A DNA stretch of 64,000 nucleotides from Brevibacillus parabrevis (lineage in GTDB: Bacteria; Bacillota; Bacilli; Brevibacillales; Brevibacillaceae). Shown one piece after another: positions 6,294 through 15,056 of this stretch (its first letter is position 1; each line of letters begins with the position of its first letter). The position numbers and the translations under genes are program-made. The stretch spans positions 558,001 through 622,000 of the forward strand of contig NZ_RHHV01000012.1 of NCBI RefSeq assembly GCF_003710905.1, given 5' to 3'. Below the pieces are notes generated by a model. That model was not told the DNA's origin. It did not search any database and saw nothing but the letters and a program-made list of their open reading frames with translations.

Positions 6294-6803
6294 ATGTCCG
6301 TACAGATTCAAATTCACGGTGAAAACGCTGCCGAAGCCATTAAAGAGCTTTCCAGTCTGGCGTCGCACTTTATGCATGTTCCAGTAACTACTGCCTCCAT
6401 TTCGGCTGAGCCAGTAGGTGCGCAACAGCAAGCACAACATCCACAAGCACAGCAGCCAACACAAGAGGCACATCCGCAAAATGCTGCTCCTTTTGCTCAG
6501 CAGCCTTATCAACCTGGCATCCCTGTAGCCCCACCTCCGGTGCAAGGAGCTTCGCAAGCAGTGCCACCCGCTCCGTTTCAGCCTCCTGTCGCATCGCCAC
6601 AGCCCGGGGCTGTGCCAACATCGGCTCCAGCCTACACGATGGATCAGCTCGCAGTTGCAGCTACGCAGTTGGTTGACGCTGGTCGCCAGGCCGAAGTCGT
6701 TCAAATGCTGCAACAGTTTGGCGGGCCGCCTCTAATGGCCGTGCCAAAAGAGCACTACGGAGCGATTGCCACACAGTTGAGAGCTATGGGGGCGAAGATA
6801 TGA
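6294..6803 (+). CDS. Proline/glutamine-rich phage early protein
   Basis: 169 residues: an N-terminal segment (SVQIQIHGENAAEAIKELSS), a central low-complexity Pro/Gln/Ala linker (residues about 40-115), and a C-terminal helical domain (TMDQLAVAATQLVDAGRQAE ... ALRAMGAKI-like end). ATG 6294 has GGAGGGA 7 bases upstream. Homologous genes commonly precede DUF2800 and DUF2815 genes in Firmicute phages; the flexible linker between two small domains suggests an adaptor in the replication/recombination complex. The stop overlaps the next ATG (ATGA). Confidence 0.65.
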   Translation: MSVQIQIHGENAAEAIKELSSLASHFMHVPVTTASISAEPVGAQQQAQHPQAQQPTQEAHPQNAAPFAQQPYQPGIPVAPPPVQGASQAVPPAPFQPPVASPQPGAVPTSAPAYTMDQLAVAATQLVDAGRQAEVVQMLQQFGGPPLMAVPKEHYGAIATQLRAMGAKI

Positions 6804-7996
6804 CGACCATAGCGCATGCAGAACGCCCGCACGCGCTACTTTCCGCCAGCGGTGCGCATCGCTGGTTGCACTGCACGCCGAGCGCCAGACTCGAAGCGAC
6901 CTTGCCCGATACAACGAGCGAAGCGGCCAAAAAGGGCACGCTGGCGCATGAGATTGCGGAGCTGAAACTGCGAAAGCAATTTGTTGAGCCAATGGGGCCG
7001 CGAAAGTTCGCCAACGCGATGAAAAAGTTTAAGGCGGACCCTCTGTACGAGTCGGATATGGACACCCACACCACAGCTTACTTGGAGTACATTCAGTCCA
7101 TCGTTCACGCTTTCAGTTCACCGCCTTATGTGGTGGTTGAAAAGAAAGTAGACCTTGGTGCCTTTGTGCCCGAATCTTTTGGCACGTCTGACTGCATCAT
7201 CATAGGCGGCAAGCAGATGCACGTCATTGACTACAAAAACGGCCAGGGTGTACCTGTCTCGGCCGAGAACAATCCGCAAATGATGCTTTATGCTCTCGGT
7301 GCTTTGCAGGCGTACTCTATGTTCTACGAGATTGAGACTGTACATATTTCCATTGTACAGCCCAAAGTGTGGGACGAGCCGTCTTCGTGGTCCATCAGCG
7401 CGACTGATCTTCTGGCGTGGGGCGAGTCCATTAAGCCGATTGCAGCCAAGGCGTTTAATGGCGAAGGCGAATACGTTGTTGGCGACCATTGCGGCTTCTG
7501 CCGGGCACGGAATACATGCCGAGCACGGGTGGATCGGCTCATGTCGGTTGAGCAGTACGCGCCAATGAAGCCGCCACTTATAAGTTGGCAGGAAGTAGGG
7601 GAAGTGCTCCGGCGAGCTGAAGGGATCGTCAGCTGGTACAACGCGTTGAAGGAAGCGGCGCTGTCTGAAGTGCTCAAAGGCGGAGAAGTATCCGGCTGGA
7701 AGGCTGTCGAAGGACGAGGCTCCAGACAGTATGCCGATATCGATGTGGCGTTTGCTGCGCTCAAAGAATCTGGTATCGATGAGGCACTACTGTACGAGAG
7801 AAAGCCACTGACTGTCGCAGCACTCGAGAAGGTGCTGGGAAAAGCAGAGTACAGAAAGCTGCTCGAAGAGCCGGGACTGGTGAGAGCAGAAGCGGGCAAG
7901 CCGACACTCGCCCCAATAAGCGATAAACGTGAAGCGATTAAACGAATAAGCGCAGCTGATGATTTTAAATCTGAGGAGGAATCGAGAAATGAATAA
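6800..7996 (+). CDS. DUF2800 PD-(D/E)XK nuclease, Cas4/RecB-like
   Basis: 398 residues. The DUF2800 family is a RecB/Cas4-like nuclease. Visible marks are LLSASGAHRWLHCTPSARLE near the N-terminus, GTLAHEIAE (conserved His), the nuclease core FGTSDCIIIGGKQMHVIDYK with acidic residue and lysine, and a C-terminal cysteine group CGFCRARNTCRA that together with the N-terminal Cys can hold an iron-sulfur cluster. It probably resects DNA ends for phage recombination, working with the downstream DUF2815 protein. It overlaps the upstream gene by 4 bases and the downstream gene by 8. Confidence 0.85.
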   Translation: MTTIAHAERPHALLSASGAHRWLHCTPSARLEATLPDTTSEAAKKGTLAHEIAELKLRKQFVEPMGPRKFANAMKKFKADPLYESDMDTHTTAYLEYIQSIVHAFSSPPYVVVEKKVDLGAFVPESFGTSDCIIIGGKQMHVIDYKNGQGVPVSAENNPQMMLYALGALQAYSMFYEIETVHISIVQPKVWDEPSSWSISATDLLAWGESIKPIAAKAFNGEGEYVVGDHCGFCRARNTCRARVDRLMSVEQYAPMKPPLISWQEVGEVLRRAEGIVSWYNALKEAALSEVLKGGEVSGWKAVEGRGSRQYADIDVAFAALKESGIDEALLYERKPLTVAALEKVLGKAEYRKLLEEPGLVRAEAGKPTLAPISDKREAIKRISAADDFKSEEESRNE

Positions 7997-8804
7997 CCAA
8001 GACCCGAAACGCGTTGTAACCGGAAAAGTGAGACTGAGCTACGTTCACCTGTTCACACCACGAGCTGGTTTGAGTGGAGGCGAGCCAAAATTCAGCGTCA
8101 CCCTGTTGATCCCGAAATCTGATGTGGCTACGAAACAGCGCATCGACGCGGCAATCAGCGCGGCGGTGCAAGAAGCCGTAGGCTCGAAGTGGAACGGCGT
8201 TCGTCCGCCAGTCATCGCAACACCTATCCATGATGGTGATGGTGTCAAAGTTGACGGAACTCCTTTTCCAGAGGAATGCCGGGGGCATTGGGTAATGACA
8301 GCATCCTCCAAGGCGGACCGCAAGCCGGATGTCGTTGACATTAATTTGAATCCGATCATTAACCAGTCAGAAATCTATTCTGGAATTTACGCTCGTGCAT
8401 CTGTTCGCTTCTTTGGTTACCTCAGCCAAGGGAAAAAGGGGATTGGCTGCGGACTGGGCAACGTGCAAAAGCTTGAAGACGGTCAGCCTCTTGGCGGAGG
8501 TGGGGCTTCAGCCGCATCGGATTTCGGAAGCCCGGCAGATTCAGCTCCAACTGTGCCAGCGTATCAGCCACCAGCATACCCTCAACAGGGATACGGGGCT
8601 CCAGCGCAACCGCAAGGCGGATGGCAGGTGCAAACTCCGCAGGGATGGGCCAACGCAGCTCCTTCACAAGTATACGGACACCCTACTCCGCAGGCGTATC
8701 CTCCCGCGCAGCAGGGGTTTGGTCAACAACCGCCAGCAGCTCCCCCCGTCCAATTTGACCCGATCACTGGACGGCCGTTGAATGGCGGCATAATGGGGCT
8801 GTAG
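7989..8804 (+). CDS. DUF2815 single-strand-binding-like protein
   Basis: 271 residues. The N-terminal 170 residues match DUF2815: VRLSYVHLFTPRAGL, KFSVTLLIPKSD, YSGIYARASVRFFGY, GIGCGLGNVQK, an OB-like beta protein used by phages as a single-strand DNA-binding or annealing-related factor. The C-terminal 100 residues are a disordered Pro/Gln/Ala/Tyr tail like that of SSB proteins. ATG 7989 has GAGGAGGA upstream and lies inside the end of the nuclease gene. Acts in the replication module. Confidence 0.8.
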   Translation: MNNQDPKRVVTGKVRLSYVHLFTPRAGLSGGEPKFSVTLLIPKSDVATKQRIDAAISAAVQEAVGSKWNGVRPPVIATPIHDGDGVKVDGTPFPEECRGHWVMTASSKADRKPDVVDINLNPIINQSEIYSGIYARASVRFFGYLSQGKKGIGCGLGNVQKLEDGQPLGGGGASAASDFGSPADSAPTVPAYQPPAYPQQGYGAPAQPQGGWQVQTPQGWANAAPSQVYGHPTPQAYPPAQQGFGQQPPAAPPVQFDPITGRPLNGGIMGL

Positions 8805-8808
8805 GGAA

Positions 8809-10782
8809 ATGCGGCACCTCTCAATCGATATTGAGACATTTTCAAGCGTCAACATTAAAAAGGCGGGACTGTACAAATATGTGCAGTCCCCTGACTTTCA
8901 AATCCTCTTGTTCGCATACTCGTGGGATGGAGGCCCAGTGAACATTATTGATGTTGCCCAAGGTGAGTACATCCCTATGGACGTTGTTGACGCATTGGCT
9001 GATCCGAACGTAATCAAGCACGCTTACAATGCACCGTTCGAGTGGTACTGCCTGAACACGGCATTTTACTCACCGTTGGAACAGTGGCGTTGCACGCAAC
9101 TGCACGGCCTGTATTGTGGCTACACGGCAGGTCTGGCTGCCACAGCTGTCGCTCTTGGGCTGCCAGAGGACAAACGTAAAATGGGCATCGGTAATGCACT
9201 GATCCGCACATTCTGCGTACCCTGCAAGCCTACAGCAAAAAACGGCCAACGCACGCGGACACTCCCGCACCATGAACCAGATAAATGGCGGCTTTTCAAG
9301 GATTACTGCATTCAAGACGTTGTCACCGAAATGGAGATTGAACGGCGCTTGTCATCGTTCCCAGTTCCGGCGCAAGAACAGCGTCTATGGGAGATCGACC
9401 AAAGGATCAACGCGCGCGGCGTTGCGGTTGACCAGCAAATGATTGACGGCGCTCTTCATTGTGACGAGTTAGTGAGTACGGAGCTGACGGCTGAGGCGAT
9501 CCAGCTGTCCGGGCTTGATAACCCGAAAAGCGTCAAGCAGCTCATGGCCTGGTTGACGGAAGAGATCGGGGAGGAAGTAGACAACCTGCAGAAGGGTACG
9601 GTCACCAAACTGATCGACAAAATGGACGAGGGCAGAGCGAAACGGGTGCTGGAGATCCGGCAGGAGCTCTCCAAAACTTCGGTCAAAAAATACCAGGCTA
9701 TGCGTGAGGCAGTATGCGCAGACGGACGGATACGGGGGCTCCTGCAATTTTATGGGGCCAATAGGACCGGGCGCTGGGCTGGTCGACTGGTTCAGGTACA
9801 GAATCTTCCGCGTAATTACCTGGAAACCCTGTCACATGCACGCGAGTGCGTGAAAGCCAAAAAGGTCGATACCTTAAAACTCGTCTATGGCAATGTGCCG
9901 GACACACTTTCTCAGCTGATCCGTACGGCATTCATACCTACCACGGGTAATGTCCTGCTGGTATCTGACTTCTCTGCAATCGAAGCCAGGGTTATTGCCT
10001 GGCTATCGGGTGAACAGTGGCGATTGGACGTCTTCAATACACACGGCAAAATATACGAAGCTTCTGCCTCTCAGATGTTTGGCGTGCCGATCGAACTAAT
10101 TAAGAAGGGAAATCCAGAGTATGAATTACGGCAAAAAGGGAAAGTTGCTGAGTTGGCTCTTGGTTACCAAGGCGGTCCTGGGGCGTTGATTTCGATGGGA
10201 GCACTAGACCAGGGACTTACCGAAGAGGAGCTGCCAGATATTGTTCGGCGCTGGAGAGGGTCGAACAAGCGAATCGTGGACTTGTGGTATGGCTTGGAAA
10301 ACGCTGCGCTTGACGTCATGCGAACGGGGCAGCCTGTTGGTGTCCGTGGGTTAATCCTCTCCCGAGAAGTTGACTCTTTCAACCAACAGGATTTTCTCAT
10401 CATTACGTTACCGAGTGGCCGGAAGTTGTTTTATGCCAGACCGTTTCTATCTCAGAACGATTTTGGAAAGGAAGCTTTGTACTACCACGGGGTTAATCAA
10501 AAAACGCGTAAGTGGGAAGTCGTGCCGACGTACGGCGGGAAGCTCGTGGAGAACGTAACACAGGCGATTGCAAGGGACTGCTTGGCCGAAAGCCTTTTCC
10601 GACTGGACGCGAGCGGCTATCAAACAGTAATGCACATTCACGATGAGGTAGTCTTGGACGTACCTACGGGGCGTGCTGACCTTGACGCAGTTGCGGCGAT
10701 CATGGGGCATCCAATCAGTTGGGCTCCGGGGTTGCCGCTGAAAGCTGAAGGATTCATTACGAATTACTATAAGAAGGATTAA
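8809..10782 (+). CDS. Phage DNA polymerase, family A, with 3'-5' exonuclease
   Basis: 657 residues. The exonuclease domain shows IDIETF (Exo I), HAYNAPFEWYCL (Exo II) and DYCIQDV (Exo III). The polymerase domain shows motif A LVSDFSAIEARVIAWLSGE, motif B around KGKVAELALGYQGG, and motif C HIHDEVVLDVP. All catalytic aspartates are present. It is shorter than bacterial Pol I because the 5'-nuclease domain is absent, as in many phages. It starts 5 bases after the DUF2815 stop and is the phage replicase. Confidence 0.92.
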   Translation: MRHLSIDIETFSSVNIKKAGLYKYVQSPDFQILLFAYSWDGGPVNIIDVAQGEYIPMDVVDALADPNVIKHAYNAPFEWYCLNTAFYSPLEQWRCTQLHGLYCGYTAGLAATAVALGLPEDKRKMGIGNALIRTFCVPCKPTAKNGQRTRTLPHHEPDKWRLFKDYCIQDVVTEMEIERRLSSFPVPAQEQRLWEIDQRINARGVAVDQQMIDGALHCDELVSTELTAEAIQLSGLDNPKSVKQLMAWLTEEIGEEVDNLQKGTVTKLIDKMDEGRAKRVLEIRQELSKTSVKKYQAMREAVCADGRIRGLLQFYGANRTGRWAGRLVQVQNLPRNYLETLSHARECVKAKKVDTLKLVYGNVPDTLSQLIRTAFIPTTGNVLLVSDFSAIEARVIAWLSGEQWRLDVFNTHGKIYEASASQMFGVPIELIKKGNPEYELRQKGKVAELALGYQGGPGALISMGALDQGLTEEELPDIVRRWRGSNKRIVDLWYGLENAALDVMRTGQPVGVRGLILSREVDSFNQQDFLIITLPSGRKLFYARPFLSQNDFGKEALYYHGVNQKTRKWEVVPTYGGKLVENVTQAIARDCLAESLFRLDASGYQTVMHIHDEVVLDVPTGRADLDAVAAIMGHPISWAPGLPLKAEGFITNYYKKD

Positions 10783-11065
10783 GAACTAAAAATAATCGGT
10801 AATATCTGTCAAGCCTTTAAATAAAAAAAATTATAGCTGGAATCTCCAGATATCTCAACTCAACTTCGTTTTTTTGTACACAACCAAAATTAATGAAAAT
10901 GACAAACCGAAACCCGTGTTACGTTAAAAATGCGGAGGACAGACCGATGCCCAAGGATGTAATAGGGCCATCCCAGTGAATATTTACTATCTACAGGGCT
11001 GAACTGTGGCACCTTTGCTTCGCAGCCTTGACCGTAAATGATTAACAAAATAGTAATTGAGGGGG
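10783..11065 (+). other. Gene-poor stretch between polymerase and AAA+ gene
   Basis: AT-rich near 10790-10880 with a small hairpin CTGGA-ATC-TCCAG. A 10-codon frame (ATG 10947 to TGA 10979, MPKDVIGPSQ) follows GCGGAGGA and could be a leader peptide or the degraded start of the AAA+ gene. No clear promoter or terminator. Confidence 0.4.
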
Positions 11066-12011
11066 ATGCCTCCATTGGAACGCAGAGCAAGGGAAGCCTT
11101 GGAAAGACTCGGCGCACTTCCTGGTATGTTCGCGGTAAAAAACCAGGTCGAACAAATGATACAGTTTGCCAAAATATCAAAGCTACGAGAGCGCCAGGGT
11201 CTGAAGACCACGCCGCAATCGAATCACATGGTCTTTAAGGGGAATCCAGGAACAGGGAAGACAACAGCAGCCCGGTTGATTGGTGAGGCGTTTGCAGCTC
11301 TTGGGATGTTAAAAACAAGTCACGATGAACCGCCGTTTGTTGAAATCCACCACGCGGATGTAACACACCCGCATGTTGGGCAGGCCGAGAGAACAATAAA
11401 GGACAAATTCAAAGAAGCCAAAGGCGGGGTCTTATTCATCGATGAAGCCTATGCTTTCGTTGCTGGTGAGTCGTCGCATAAGACAGGTGATAAAGTGATC
11501 GCGGCCATTGTTCAACTAATGGAGGACATGCGCGACGAAATTGTTGTTATTGCTGCTGGCTATCCTGAAGACATGGCCGAATTTCTCAACGAAAATCCAG
11601 GGCTGCGATCCCGATTTCCAACGACAATTCATTTCGCGGACTACGAAGTGTCCGATCTTATACAAATCGCAGCTTTCTTTTGTTCCGAGAGAGAGAGAGT
11701 ACCAAATGTCTAATGCCTATATCGATTCGCTTTTGTCAAGGTTTGAGCTGGAAAGGATGAAACCCGGTTTCGGTAACGCCAGAACAGTTCGAAACATCGT
11801 AGAACAATCGATCCGAATGCAGTCCGCGAGGATTGCCAAAAGAAGAAGCCCAAGCCGTGAAGACTTGATTTTGCTGACTGAATCGGACGTACCCCCTGTG
11901 GCCGAATCCCTGAAATCAGAGAAAGAAGTATTGCTCCAATCGCTGGAAGATGTGCAAAAGCGGTTGAGGGAAATCGAGTTGCGTGAACTTATTCACGGGC
12001 TGAGGCCATAA
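11066..12011 (+). pseudogene. CbbX/SpoVK-like AAA+ ATPase split by a GA-repeat frameshift
   Basis: The first frame (to 11713) has an AAA+ core: Walker A GNPGTGKTTAARLIG, Walker B GGVLFIDEAYAF, sensor 1/arginine finger region ENPGLRSRFPTTIHF. The continuation of the C-terminal lid (MSNAYIDSLLSRFELE, FGNARTVRNIVEQSIRMQS) lies in another frame to 12011. The switch falls on (GA)6G at 11687-11699. One more GA unit would restore a single protein of about 314 residues, the normal CbbX/SpoVK length. The start is ATG 11066 or TTG 11057, directly behind GGGGG. It may be a broken gene, a phase-variable one, or two-piece product, since an ATG at 11705 follows GAGAG. Such proteins remodel protein complexes; its phage role is unknown. 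Confidence 0.75.
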
Positions 12012-12083
12012 TGGAGAGATTTGAATAATATCCACAACATTACTTTTGTTCCTAGTATTTCACGTATTGAAAGGATGGCTGCC

Positions 12084-14549
12084 ATGATTCACGACCGACA
12101 ACTTACCATATCCTCCGCTGGCAGCCGCAAGGCGACGCACTGGCCAGCACAAACAATTTACTGGTCAGAGCTGGTGGAGCGACTGCGAGTTGCGGTCCGC
12201 GGCACCGAAACGCTTGCCCAATATCTACAGCTGCCAAAGAGTAAGCAGGATGACCTGAAAGACGTCGGTGGTTTTGTAGCAGGGACTCTGGCGGGTAATC
12301 GGCGGAAGGGTAACAATGTAACTGGCCGGGATGTCATCACGCTTGACCTGGATAATATCCCGGCAGGCAGTACGGCGGATGTGCTGCGCCGCCTGGATGG
12401 TTTGGGCTGCTCTTACGCTGTATACAGCACACGGAAGCATGAGGAAGCCAAGCCGCGTCTGCGTGTGCTGGCTCCTCTGAACCGAACGGTTACGGCCGAC
12501 GAATATGAGCCGCTGGCTCGGAAACTCGGATCCATAATCGGTATTGAGCTATGTGATCCGACGACTTTCCAAGGCGTACGGTTGATGTACTGGCCGTCAT
12601 GCTGCTCCGACAGTCGATTTGTCTTCCAGTACGGGGACAAGCCGTTTCTCGATGCTGACGGCCTGTTGGCGCTTTATGCGGATTGGCGTAATGTGGCCGA
12701 GTGGCCGCAGGTGCCTGGGGCACAGCAGGCACACGTTCGTTTGGCAGCAAAGCAGGGCGATCCAACAGAGAAACAAGGCGTCGTTGGTGCGTTTTGTCGC
12801 CAGTATGACGTTTATCGTGCGATAGAAGTATTCCTGCCAGGCGTGTACGCGCCGACAGACGACAGCGGAAGACTTACATACGTCGGCGGAAGCACGACAG
12901 GCGGGGCTATCCTATACGACGACGGGGCTTTCCTATTCAGCCATCACGCAACTGACCCGGTCGGCGGACGCCTCGTGAATGCGTTTGACCTGGTTCGGCT
13001 ACACAAGTTTGGCGAAATGGACGACGACGCGACGCCGGGAACACCGACCAACCGCTTACCGTCGTTCACGGCCATGTGCGGCTTTGCGCTTCAAGATGCA
13101 GGTGTTGCCGCGCTACTCAACCAGGAGCGCTATGAAAAAGCCATTCAGGATTTTGGCAATCTTCCGGCGACTGAGGAAGAAACGGTCAACTGGATCAGTA
13201 AGCTACAGGTCAGCGCTACGACAGGCATGCCCGCGAAGACGACCGACAACATCCTGATCATTCTGGAGCATGATCCGCTGCTAAAGGGCAAGCTTGCTTT
13301 CGATGAGTTTGCCAACAGAGGTGCTGTGCTGGGGCCGCTGCCTTGGAACAGCAACCAGGAACGGCGCGGATGGTCGGATGTGGATGATGCCGGACTGCGG
13401 CATTACCTGGAACGCACATACGGCATAACGGGCAAAGAAAGGGTTTTTGATGCGGTTGCCCTATACGCACACAGACACACATTCAACGAGGTGCGGGATT
13501 GGCTGGAGAGCTTGAAATGGGACGGTGTGAAGCGACTGGACACGTTGCTGTGCGATTACCTCGGTGCCGCTGACTCTACCTATGTCCGCGCAGTGTCAAG
13601 GAAATCACTGGTGGCTGCTGTGGCCCGCGCCATGAATCCAGGATGCAAATACGATCAGATGCCGATTTTGGCGGGACCGCAAGGGCTGGGTAAGAGTACG
13701 TTTTTGCGCTTACTGGGCAGACGTTGGTACTCCGACAGTCTACAAACGTTCGAAGGCAAAGAGGCGTCTGAAATGATACAAGGCATCTGGATTAATGAGA
13801 TCGGCGAGCTGACGGGGATGTCAAAGTCCGAATCGAATGCCGTCAAGCAGTTCCTGAGCCGGACAGAGGACATATACCGGGAGCCGTTTGGCCGTCGTAC
13901 AAAAGCGTTTCCAAGGCGCTGCGTGTTTTTTGGAACGACCAATGACAGCGAGTTTCTGAAGGATAAAACCGGAAACAGACGGTTTTGGCCTGTTGACGTA
14001 GGGGTGCAGCCTGTTAAGAAGAGTGTTTTCAACGACTTGGAGGACGAGATTCCACAGATATATGCAGAAGCGTTCGTGTATTGGCAATTGGGAGAGGCCC
14101 TGTATCTCACAGGCGAGGCGGAGGCAGAGGCTAAACAACAGCAGGAGGCCCACCAAGAGAGCAACGCCAAAGAAGGCGTGATTCGTGAATTTGCGGAACG
14201 CCGGGTGCCGATAGGCTGGGAGAAAAGGTCGTTGAGCGAACGGCGACTATATTGGTCCGGGGAGTTCGGCCGGAGTGACGAAGGCACGGTGGAACGGGAT
14301 CGGATATGTGCGGCTGAGGTGTGGAGTGAATGCCTGGGAGGCGATATCAAGTTTATGCGGCGATCGGACACCTTGGAGATCAACGCGATTTTAGCATCCC
14401 TCCCTGGGTGGAAACGCTATGGTAGTTCGTTTCGTTTTGGCCCCTACGGACAGCAAAAAGGGTTTGTAAAAGTGTCAACTTACCGTAATTCTGTCAACTT
14501 TCTCTGTCAACCTTGTAAACCTACCAAAATAAGAAAGTTGACGACATAG
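12084..14549 (+). CDS. VapE-type primase-helicase
   Basis: 821 residues. The N-terminal part (DVITLDLDNIPAGS, YAVYSTRKHEEAKPRLRVL) is a primase-polymerase-like domain with the DxD pair; the C-terminal part is a VapE superfamily helicase with Walker A GPQGLGKSTFLRLLG near residue 530 and Walker B IWINEIGEL near 570, followed by the FGTTND sensor. ATG 12084 (MIHDRQLTISSAGSRKATHW) is chosen over a TTG at 12021 because AAAGGATG lies 8 bases upstream and family members start there. It would initiate and unwind at the phage origin. A set of GTTGAC boxes begins inside its 3' end. Confidence 0.88.
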   Translation: MIHDRQLTISSAGSRKATHWPAQTIYWSELVERLRVAVRGTETLAQYLQLPKSKQDDLKDVGGFVAGTLAGNRRKGNNVTGRDVITLDLDNIPAGSTADVLRRLDGLGCSYAVYSTRKHEEAKPRLRVLAPLNRTVTADEYEPLARKLGSIIGIELCDPTTFQGVRLMYWPSCCSDSRFVFQYGDKPFLDADGLLALYADWRNVAEWPQVPGAQQAHVRLAAKQGDPTEKQGVVGAFCRQYDVYRAIEVFLPGVYAPTDDSGRLTYVGGSTTGGAILYDDGAFLFSHHATDPVGGRLVNAFDLVRLHKFGEMDDDATPGTPTNRLPSFTAMCGFALQDAGVAALLNQERYEKAIQDFGNLPATEEETVNWISKLQVSATTGMPAKTTDNILIILEHDPLLKGKLAFDEFANRGAVLGPLPWNSNQERRGWSDVDDAGLRHYLERTYGITGKERVFDAVALYAHRHTFNEVRDWLESLKWDGVKRLDTLLCDYLGAADSTYVRAVSRKSLVAAVARAMNPGCKYDQMPILAGPQGLGKSTFLRLLGRRWYSDSLQTFEGKEASEMIQGIWINEIGELTGMSKSESNAVKQFLSRTEDIYREPFGRRTKAFPRRCVFFGTTNDSEFLKDKTGNRRFWPVDVGVQPVKKSVFNDLEDEIPQIYAEAFVYWQLGEALYLTGEAEAEAKQQQEAHQESNAKEGVIREFAERRVPIGWEKRSLSERRLYWSGEFGRSDEGTVERDRICAAEVWSECLGGDIKFMRRSDTLEINAILASLPGWKRYGSSFRFGPYGQQKGFVKVSTYRNSVNFLCQPCKPTKIRKLTT

Positions 14550-14720
14550 TTGACAGGGCAATCCCTTCAAGCATCTAGGTTTTTAATACTTTGTATACTT
14601 TGTCAACTTTAAAACTACTAGAAGTAAGAAATAGAGAGAATAGAGGATATAGGATTATGTCTGCCCGCCTAATTCGCCTGATTATATAAATATATAAGGG
14701 AATAACGGCGAAAGTTGACG
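14473..14720. repeat. Seven GTTGAC/GTCAAC boxes, candidate replication origin
   Basis: The consensus TGTCAACTTT (or its complement AAAGTTGACA) occurs at 14473, 14492, 14505, 14534, 14547, 14601 and 14711, five in the last 80 bases of the VapE gene and just beyond. An AT-rich tract ATTATATAAATATATAA lies at 14679-14696. Iterons beside an initiator-helicase gene plus an AT-rich segment are the build of a theta origin. A transcription-factor operator array is the alternative. Confidence 0.55.
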
Positions 14721-14741
14721 AGCCTGACTTTGATCGGAGTG

Positions 14742-15056
14742 ATGATCGTGCGAGAACGTGACATAGAGCAGTATTTGGTGAAAAGAGCCAAGGCCGCAGG
14801 GGGGCGAGCATACAAGTTTGTTTCCCCGGGCAACAACGGGGTGCCAGACCGGATCGTTTTGCTTCCAGGAGGCAGAATCGCTTTTGCTGAACTGAAGGCA
14901 CCAGGAAAAAAGCCGACACCTTTGCAGATGAACCAGCAGCGATTTATCGCGGGGTTGAGTCTTCCGGTTGCCGTTATCGATAACAAGGGCGATGTTGACA
15001 GTTTGATCAGCCGAATGCAGGCCACGGAAGGGATGCCCCAATGGCCGGAGCAGTAG
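14742..15056 (+). CDS. VRR-NUC domain nuclease
   Basis: 104 residues, a stand-alone VRR-NUC (PD-(D/E)XK) domain. Core motifs are VPDRIVLLPGGRIAFAELK, giving D-x(n)-ExK, preceded by AYKFVSPGNNG. The ATG at 14742 has GGAG close by; a GTG at 14748 is spaced better. Phage members are thought to cut branched or flapped DNA during replication or packaging. The 3' end overlaps the helicase start by 16 bases. Confidence 0.85.
   Translation: MIVRERDIEQYLVKRAKAAGGRAYKFVSPGNNGVPDRIVLLPGGRIAFAELKAPGKKPTPLQMNQQRFIAGLSLPVAVIDNKGDVDSLISRMQATEGMPQWPEQ

Noticed and set aside
12158..14383. Long minus-strand frames opposite the VapE gene
   Set aside because: Shadows of codon bias on the plus strand; no ribosome sites and no family motifs.
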